DNA of 57,955 nucleotides from Betaproteobacteria bacterium (GTDB lineage: Bacteria; Pseudomonadota; Gammaproteobacteria; Burkholderiales; SG8-39), in NCBI GenBank assembly GCA_029883975.1, contig JAOUIL010000011.1, positions 1 through 57,955 of the forward strand. Reading direction: 5' to 3'. The translations under genes were made by a program, and so were the position numbers. This document shows positions 53,643 through 57,955 of the stretch, in pieces. The notes under the pieces were generated by a model. That model saw only the letters and a list, made by a program, of their open reading frames with translations, was not told the origin of the DNA and made no database searches. The number at the start of each line of letters is the position of its first letter. The first letter of the stretch is position 1.

Positions 53643-54582
53643 AGCGCGCGGCCCGCTGGCTGAAGCAGCGCGTGCTGAACAGGACCTCGCGCGCGTAGCC
53701 GCCGAGGCCGTGGCGCGCCGAGAGGCGCTCGATCTCGCGCGCGACCGGGTCGCGCGCGCGGCCGTGCACCATGCAGTACAGGTTGTAGCGCCAGTCGGGC
53801 AGCGCGCGCGCGCGCCGGTAGCACAGCGTCACCGCGCTGTCGCCTGCCAGTCGCCGCCCGGCGGCCGAGGCTTCGCCCTCCGGCACGTCCCACACCACCA
53901 TGGCGTTCGCTTCGTAGCCCAGGCGCCGGTGGCGCACCACCGCGCCGATGCGGCGCACCACGCCGTTGTCCAGCCAGCGCCTGAGCGTGCCGATCAGTTC
54001 CGCCTCCGGCAGCCCGAAGGCGGCGAACGGATGCTGCGCGAGCGGCAGCCCGGCGGCGAGCCGCGCGGCCAGTGACCGCTCCTCGTCGCCGAGCGGGGCG
54101 ACCGCCTCGTCGCGCGCCGCGCGCGGCGCCGCGTGCGTCCGCAGGTCGAAGCCGAGGTCGATGTGGAACTCCTCCAGCAGCGGCAGGCGCAGCACCGGCA
54201 AGCCGGTCTCGTGCTCGATGCAGGACAGGGTCCATTGCAGCGCGGCCGGCGAGGACGCGGCGGCCACGAACCACAGGTTGACGGGATTCTCGCGCTCGTA
54301 GTTGTGGTTCACGCCCGCGTGCGCGCTCACCTGCGCGGCGACGCGCGCCAGGCGCTCGGGCGGCACGCGCATCGCGGCGAGCGTGCTCGCGCCGACCGTG
54401 TTCGGGCGGAACACCGGCGCGATGCGGTCGATCAGCCCGCGCGAGCGCAGCTGCGCGAAGCGCGCCAGCACGTCGTCCTCGTCCAGGCCGCAGTCCGCGG
54501 CGATGCGGGCGAAGGGCCGCGGCACGAGAGGGAAGTCGCGCTGCCAGGCGTTGAGCAGTCGGAAGCCGGTGGCGTCGAGCAT
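53635..54582 (-). CDS. nirDL: NirDL, fused siroheme decarboxylase subunits
   Basis: The 315-aa protein is two Lrp-like domains in one chain. Residues 1-150 are NirD-like (HNYERENPVNLWFVAAA, EFHIDLGFDL) and residues 165-315 are NirL-like (RHRRLGYEANAMVVWDVPEGE, LCYRRARALPDWRYNLYCMVHGRARDP). The same fusion is known from some denitrifiers, including Paracoccus-type nir clusters, where separate nirD and nirL genes occur in others. It begins 3 nt after nirF. Confidence 0.92.
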   Translation of the reverse strand: MLDATGFRLLNAWQRDFPLVPRPFARIAADCGLDEDDVLARFAQLRSRGLIDRIAPVFRPNTVGASTLAAMRVPPERLARVAAQVSAHAGVNHNYERENPVNLWFVAAASSPAALQWTLSCIEHETGLPVLRLPLLEEFHIDLGFDLRTHAAPRAARDEAVAPLGDEERSLAARLAAGLPLAQHPFAAFGLPEAELIGTLRRWLDNGVVRRIGAVVRHRRLGYEANAMVVWDVPEGEASAAGRRLAGDSAVTLCYRRARALPDWRYNLYCMVHGRARDPVAREIERLSARHGLGGYAREVLFSTRCFSQRAARYG

Positions 54583-54585
54583 GCG

Positions 54586-55734
54586 CTAGAACCCGGTCAT
54601 CGCGGCGCGCGAGGTGAGGAAGATGCCGCTCGGGCTCTCGGCCGGCAGGCGCGCGCGCTCGGCGAAGCTCGCGGTGTCGTAGACCACCACGGCGCCGTCG
54701 TCGCGCGAGGAGACCCAGGCCTGCTCGCCGCGCGGCGTGAACTCCATGTGCAGCACCGCGCGCCCGGGCTTGAGCTCCTTCACCACCTTCATCGCCGCGA
54801 CGTCGATCACCTGCACCACGCCGTTGTCGGGGAAAGCGAAGTTCACCCATACCCGGCGCGCGCCCGGCTGCGCCACCGCGAACACCGGCTGGCCGTGCAC
54901 CGCGATGCGCGCGGCTTCCGTCCAGGTGACGCTGTCGAGCACCAGCACCTCGTGGCGGCCGATCGCCGGCAGGAAGATGTAGCGGCCGGCGACCGCCCAG
55001 CCGCGCAGGTGCGGCATCTTGTAGACGGGCAGCGGCTCCTGGCCGCGGCCGTAGCCGTCGAGCACGCGCCGCGCGCCCGCCGTGGGGTTCCACAGGTCCA
55101 CGAGCGCGAGGCCGTCCTCGCCGAACAGCCCGGCAAGGTAGTAGCGGCCGTTCGGCGTGACGAAGCCGTCGTACGGCTGCCTGCCGATGTCCGCGATCTT
55201 CTGCACCGCGGGCTGGCGCGGGTCGGAAGCGTCCACGATCCAGATCTCGCCCTTCTCGAACAGGCTGAACACGAACCGGTTGCCCGGCGCGTCCGCGATG
55301 CCGACCACCTTCGATCCGGTGGGCACTTCGGCGAGCGGCTCGAGCGTCGCCGCGTCGAACAGCCGCACGCCGCCCGGCTGGTAGTTGGCCACCGCCACGA
55401 CGCGCCCGTCCTGCGAGATGGCGCCGCCGATCGAGTTGCCGGCCTGGATGACGCGCTTGTCGATCTTCGCGAGGAGCAGGTCCACCTTGGTCAGGCCGCC
55501 GTCGCGCCCGAACACGTACGCGTAGCGGCCGTCGCGCGAGAACACCGCGGCGGCGTGCGAGAGGTCGCCCAGGCCTTCCACGCGCGCGCGCGCGGTGCGG
55601 CCGCTCGTCTCGATCAGCATCACGCGTCCCGCGGCGCGCTCGACGACCAGGCCCAGGTCGCCCGTGCCGCGCGGCTCGGGCGCGGCGCAGGCAGCCTGCA
55701 GGAGCGCGAGCGCCGCTATCGCGAGCCGTCTCAT
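54586..55734 (-). CDS. nirF: NirF, heme d1 synthesis protein
   Basis: The 382-aa periplasmic d1-propeller protein has no heme c site. The N-terminus (MRRLAIAALALLQAACAAPE) has a lipoprotein-type Cys after LLQAA, so it may be membrane-anchored. Repeats include FSRDGRYAYVFGRDGGLTKVDLL and the C-terminal FTPRGEQAWVSSRDDGAVVVYDT. NirF is needed for a late step of heme d1 synthesis. ATG 55734 overlaps the nirC stop. Confidence 0.93.
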   Translation of the reverse strand: MRRLAIAALALLQAACAAPEPRGTGDLGLVVERAAGRVMLIETSGRTARARVEGLGDLSHAAAVFSRDGRYAYVFGRDGGLTKVDLLLAKIDKRVIQAGNSIGGAISQDGRVVAVANYQPGGVRLFDAATLEPLAEVPTGSKVVGIADAPGNRFVFSLFEKGEIWIVDASDPRQPAVQKIADIGRQPYDGFVTPNGRYYLAGLFGEDGLALVDLWNPTAGARRVLDGYGRGQEPLPVYKMPHLRGWAVAGRYIFLPAIGRHEVLVLDSVTWTEAARIAVHGQPVFAVAQPGARRVWVNFAFPDNGVVQVIDVAAMKVVKELKPGRAVLHMEFTPRGEQAWVSSRDDGAVVVYDTASFAERARLPAESPSGIFLTSRAAMTGF

Positions 55735-56048
55735 TGCGGCAGGCCCTTCTTCAGCTGACCGACGATCCAGAGCGCCTCGGCCTCCGACAGGAACGTGCTC
55801 CAGGGCGGCATCGCCGTGCCGCGCCGGCCGTGCAGGATCACGAACTGCATCTGCTCCTCGTCCTTTTGCGCGAGCGTGGCGGGCTCGAGGGAGGGTCCGA
55901 GGCCGCCTTTCATCGTCAGGCCGTGGCAGGAGCCGCAGTCCTGCTTGACCAGGTGCAACAACTCGGCGCGGCGCGCAAGGGCGGGCTCGCCCGCCGCGGC
56001 GGCGGCGCAGGCGGCCGCAAGCGCGAGCCCCAGGAGGATTTTGACCAT
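55731..56048 (-). CDS. nirC: NirC, small periplasmic cytochrome c
   Basis: The 105-aa protein has a signal peptide (about residues 1-20) and one heme site CGSCH (Cys38, Cys41, His42), with a probable Met ligand in GTAMPPW. NirC can serve as electron donor for NirS or in heme d1 maturation. It heads the nir biosynthesis operon. The ATG at 56048 is 40.5 bp from the shared FNR-type box and has no Shine-Dalgarno, so a leaderless transcript is likely. Confidence 0.9.
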   Translation of the reverse strand: MVKILLGLALAAACAAAAAGEPALARRAELLHLVKQDCGSCHGLTMKGGLGPSLEPATLAQKDEEQMQFVILHGRRGTAMPPWSTFLSEAEALWIVGQLKKGLPQ

Positions 56049-56081
56049 GATGCAAGGGTGCCCGAGGGGGCGGCCAGATCT

Positions 56082-56095
56082 TTAACCTAGATCAA
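56082..56095. promoter_or_regulatory. FNR/DNR-type box, symmetric between nirC and nirE
   Basis: The site is TTAACCTAGATCAA. Its centre is 40.5 bp from the start codons of both divergent genes, nirC (56048) and nirE (56129). On the plus strand TAAAGT at 56117-56122 is a good -10; on the minus strand TTGCAT at 56050-56055 is a weaker one. Confidence 0.75.
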
Positions 56096-56128
56096 TGCTG
56101 CGGGGGGTCCGGCGGCTAAAGTCGTCGC

Positions 56129-56914
56129 ATGAGCATGCGCCCGCCGCTCCCTGAGGAAGGCATCGTCAGCCTGGTGGGGGCCGGGCCCGGCGACCCCGAC
56201 CTCTTGACCCTGCGTGCCTTGCGGGTACTGCAGCGCGCGGACGCGGTGCTGTACGACCACCTGGTGGCGCCCGCGCTGGTCGGCATGGCGCGGCCCGAAG
56301 CCGAGCGCATCTATGTCGGCAAGGAGCAGGACAACCACGCGCTCGGTCAGGACGAGATCAACGCACTGATGGTGCGCCTCGCGCGCCAGGGCAGGCGCGT
56401 CGTGCGCCTGAAAGGCGGCGACCCGTTCATCTTCGGCCGCGGCGGCGAGGAGATCGAGGCCCTCGCCGGACAGGGCATCGCGTTCGAGGTGGTGCCGGGA
56501 GTGACGGCGGCCGCGGGCGCCGCGGCCTACGCCGGTATCCCGCTCACGCACCGCGATTACGCGCAGACCTGCGTGCTCGCCACGGGGCACCTGAAGGACG
56601 GCAGCGCACGCCTGGACTGGGCCGCGCTCGCGCGGCCGCACCAGACCGTGGTGATCTACATGGGGGTGAGCGGCCTGGCGCAGATCTGCGGCGGACTGAT
56701 CGAGCACGGGCTGGCGAGCGATCTGCCGGCGGCGCTCGTCGAGAAGGCGACCTGGCCGGGGCAGCGCGTCGTGGAGGGCACGCTCGCCACGCTGCCCGCG
56801 GCGGCCGCGGCCGCCGGGGTGAAGCCGCCCGCGCTGCTCATCGTGGGCGAGGTCGTGCGCCTGCGCGAGCGGCTCGCCTGGTTCGGCACGGAGCGCGTCG
56901 CCGCGGCGCTTTGA
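56129..56914 (+). CDS. nirE: Uroporphyrinogen-III C-methyltransferase (NirE/CobA/SUMT)
   Basis: The 261-aa SAM-dependent methyltransferase makes precorrin-2, the precursor of siroheme and heme d1. It has the SUMT N-terminal motif [30 protein letters not shown], and [18 protein letters not shown] with [21 protein letters not shown]. It is a stand-alone methylase without the dehydrogenase/ferrochelatase half of CysG. Divergence from nirC at a shared FNR box and a leaderless start support assignment as NirE rather than a housekeeping CobA. Confidence 0.93.
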   Translation: MSMRPPLPEEGIVSLVGAGPGDPDLLTLRALRVLQRADAVLYDHLVAPALVGMARPEAERIYVGKEQDNHALGQDEINALMVRLARQGRRVVRLKGGDPFIFGRGGEEIEALAGQGIAFEVVPGVTAAAGAAAYAGIPLTHRDYAQTCVLATGHLKDGSARLDWAALARPHQTVVIYMGVSGLAQICGGLIEHGLASDLPAALVEKATWPGQRVVEGTLATLPAAAAAAGVKPPALLIVGEVVRLRERLAWFGTERVAAAL

Positions 56915-56920
56915 GGCATC

Positions 56921-57859
56921 ATGGCGGGCGTGGAACCCACGCTCTCGGCGTATGCCAACCCGCTCGCGCGCTACTTCGCGGCCACGCGGCCGGCGTTCCT
57001 CAGCGTCACGCTCATCGGCGTCCTGCTCGGGCTGGCGAGCGCGCATGCCGGCGGCGTGGCGCTCAACCCGCTCACCGCCTTCGTCACGCTTGCCTTCGCG
57101 CTGGTCGCGCACGCGGGCATCAACGTGCTGAACGACTATTACGACGCGCTGAACGGCAGCGACGCGGCCAACACCGAGCGGCGCTTTCCGTTCACCGGCG
57201 GCAGCCGCTTCATCCAGAACGGGGTCATCAGCGTGAGCGCGATGGGCATCTACGGCTATGCGCTGCTCGCCGCGGTGGTGCCCGCGGGACTGTGGCTCGC
57301 GCACGCCTCGGCGCCGGGCCTGATCTGGATCGGCCTCGCCGGCCTCGCCGTGGGCTGGGCGTACTCTGCGCCGCCGCTGAAGCTCATGAGCCGAGGCTTC
57401 GGAGAGGCCGCCGTCGCCTGCGGCTGGCTGATCGTGGTGCTCGGCGCCGACTACGTGCAGCGCGGCGCATTCGCGTGGGGGCCGCTCGCCGCGGGCCTGG
57501 GCTACGCCCTGCACGTCGCCAACCTGCTGTTCATCAACCAGTTTCCGGACGTGAAGGCGGATGCCGCTGCGGGCAAGCGCAATCTCGTGGTGCGTCTCGG
57601 GCCGCAGCGCGCGCGCTGGCTCTATCCGGCGATCGCCGCCGCGGCCTACGTGTGGCTTGCCGGCGCGGTGCTCGCCGGCGCGCTGCCGCCGCTCGCGCTT
57701 GCCGCGATCGTGTCCGCCTTCCCGGCGCTTGCCGCTGCGCGCACGCTCGCGCGCCATGCGCTGCGTCCGGCCGCGCTCGACCCGGCGATCCGCGCCACCA
57801 TCGGCGCGGCGCTGCTGCACGGCGCGCTTCTCGCCGCGGCGCTGTTTCTCGCGCGCTAG
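56921..57859 (+). CDS. UbiA-family prenyltransferase (MenA-like)
   Basis: The 312-aa protein has about nine helices with the first Asp-rich motif NDYYDALNGSDAAN and the second NQFPDVKADAAAGKRNLVVRLG. This pattern is closest to MenA-type 1,4-dihydroxy-2-naphthoate prenyltransferases, but no other menaquinone genes are in the window. It could instead serve another prenylated quinone or lipid. It begins 6 nt after nirE and may be cotranscribed with it. Confidence 0.85.
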   Translation: MAGVEPTLSAYANPLARYFAATRPAFLSVTLIGVLLGLASAHAGGVALNPLTAFVTLAFALVAHAGINVLNDYYDALNGSDAANTERRFPFTGGSRFIQNGVISVSAMGIYGYALLAAVVPAGLWLAHASAPGLIWIGLAGLAVGWAYSAPPLKLMSRGFGEAAVACGWLIVVLGADYVQRGAFAWGPLAAGLGYALHVANLLFINQFPDVKADAAAGKRNLVVRLGPQRARWLYPAIAAAAYVWLAGAVLAGALPPLALAAIVSAFPALAAARTLARHALRPAALDPAIRATIGAALLHGALLAAALFLAR

Positions 57860-57955
57860 TCGCTTCCCAGGGTGTGCAGCTCGCGCGCGACGCCGCTCGC
57901 GCGCAGCAGCTCGAGGCTGCGCCATGCGCGCGCGCCGCTGCCGCGCACGCGCGTG
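57856..57955 (-). CDS. Possible 3' end of a gene running off the right edge
   Basis: An open minus-strand frame runs from the window edge to a TAG at 57856-57858 and ends SLELLRASGVARELHTLGSD. It has the codon bias of its neighbours and converges with the prenyltransferase. Only about 32 residues are visible, so no family can be named and it may be chance. Confidence 0.35.
   Translation of the reverse strand, partial: TRVRGSGARAWRSLELLRASGVARELHTLGSD

Overview
The window is about 58 kb of very GC-rich, densely packed bacterial DNA. I found no tRNA, rRNA, CRISPR array, insertion sequence or phage gene. Gene content and style fit a facultatively anaerobic, denitrifying betaproteobacterium: FNR/DNR-type regulators, a complete cytochrome cd1 (nirS) and heme d1 locus, heme-copper enzymes, and type 2 heme A synthesis. 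This assignment rests on gene content only. Start codons are often GTG or TTG, and most neighbouring genes overlap by 4 nt.

Layout. (1) 1-3506 (minus): a GNAT acetyltransferase, a MacB/LolD-like ABC ATPase and a large FtsX-type permease running off the edge. (2) 3591-6211: a sodium-symporter-family transporter, a secreted Cys-repeat protein and an outer-membrane-like protein. (3) 6263-22017: two tightly coupled operons. The first holds an acyl-CoA synthetase, pyruvate-dehydrogenase-type E1alpha and E1beta with an archaeal-type fructose-bisphosphate aldolase/phosphatase between them, and a CrtI-like oxidoreductase. The second holds lipoyl E2, an acyl carrier protein, two cation P-type ATPases with an MgtE-like transporter, and a tandem universal stress protein. 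A Ca/Na exchanger lies between them. (4) 21998-27420 (minus): a stress protein, a ferric-reductase-like flavocytochrome, an Fe-S FNR, a single-domain response regulator and a NarXL-like pair. (5) 27432-31639: hemN, a TauE/SafE-like protein, stress proteins and an MgtC-like protein. (6) 31706-37689 (minus): an unusual operon encoding two cytochrome b fusions (one with 2Fe-2S plus flavin reductase, one with 2[4Fe-4S] plus an MvhD-like domain), a divergent heme-copper catalytic subunit without the usual active-site residues, two small membrane proteins and a DNR-like regulator. (7) 37734-43579: an sNOR-like nitric oxide reductase cluster (norS, norY, senC, cyoE, a 55-aa membrane protein) facing two heme A synthase-like genes. 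(8) 43624-46236: a DUF2249 protein, nirS and a cytochrome c. (9) 46416-49364: three envelope proteins. (10) 49368-56914: nirC-F-DL-G-H-J-N-dnr and the divergent nirE, then a UbiA-family prenyltransferase.

The genes are tied together by at least 13 FNR/DNR-type palindromes of the form TTGAN-N4-NTCAA. At about eight promoters the palindrome centre is 39.5 to 42.5 bp from the start codon. There is a -10-like hexamer about 21-22 nt past the box in most of these, and no Shine-Dalgarno sequence. This geometry predicts leaderless transcripts. I read the window as a low-oxygen/nitric-oxide regulon: nitrite reduction by NirS, NO handling by an sNOR and possibly by the novel cytochrome b/heme-copper complex, anaerobic heme synthesis, and an accessory carbon, cation and stress programme.
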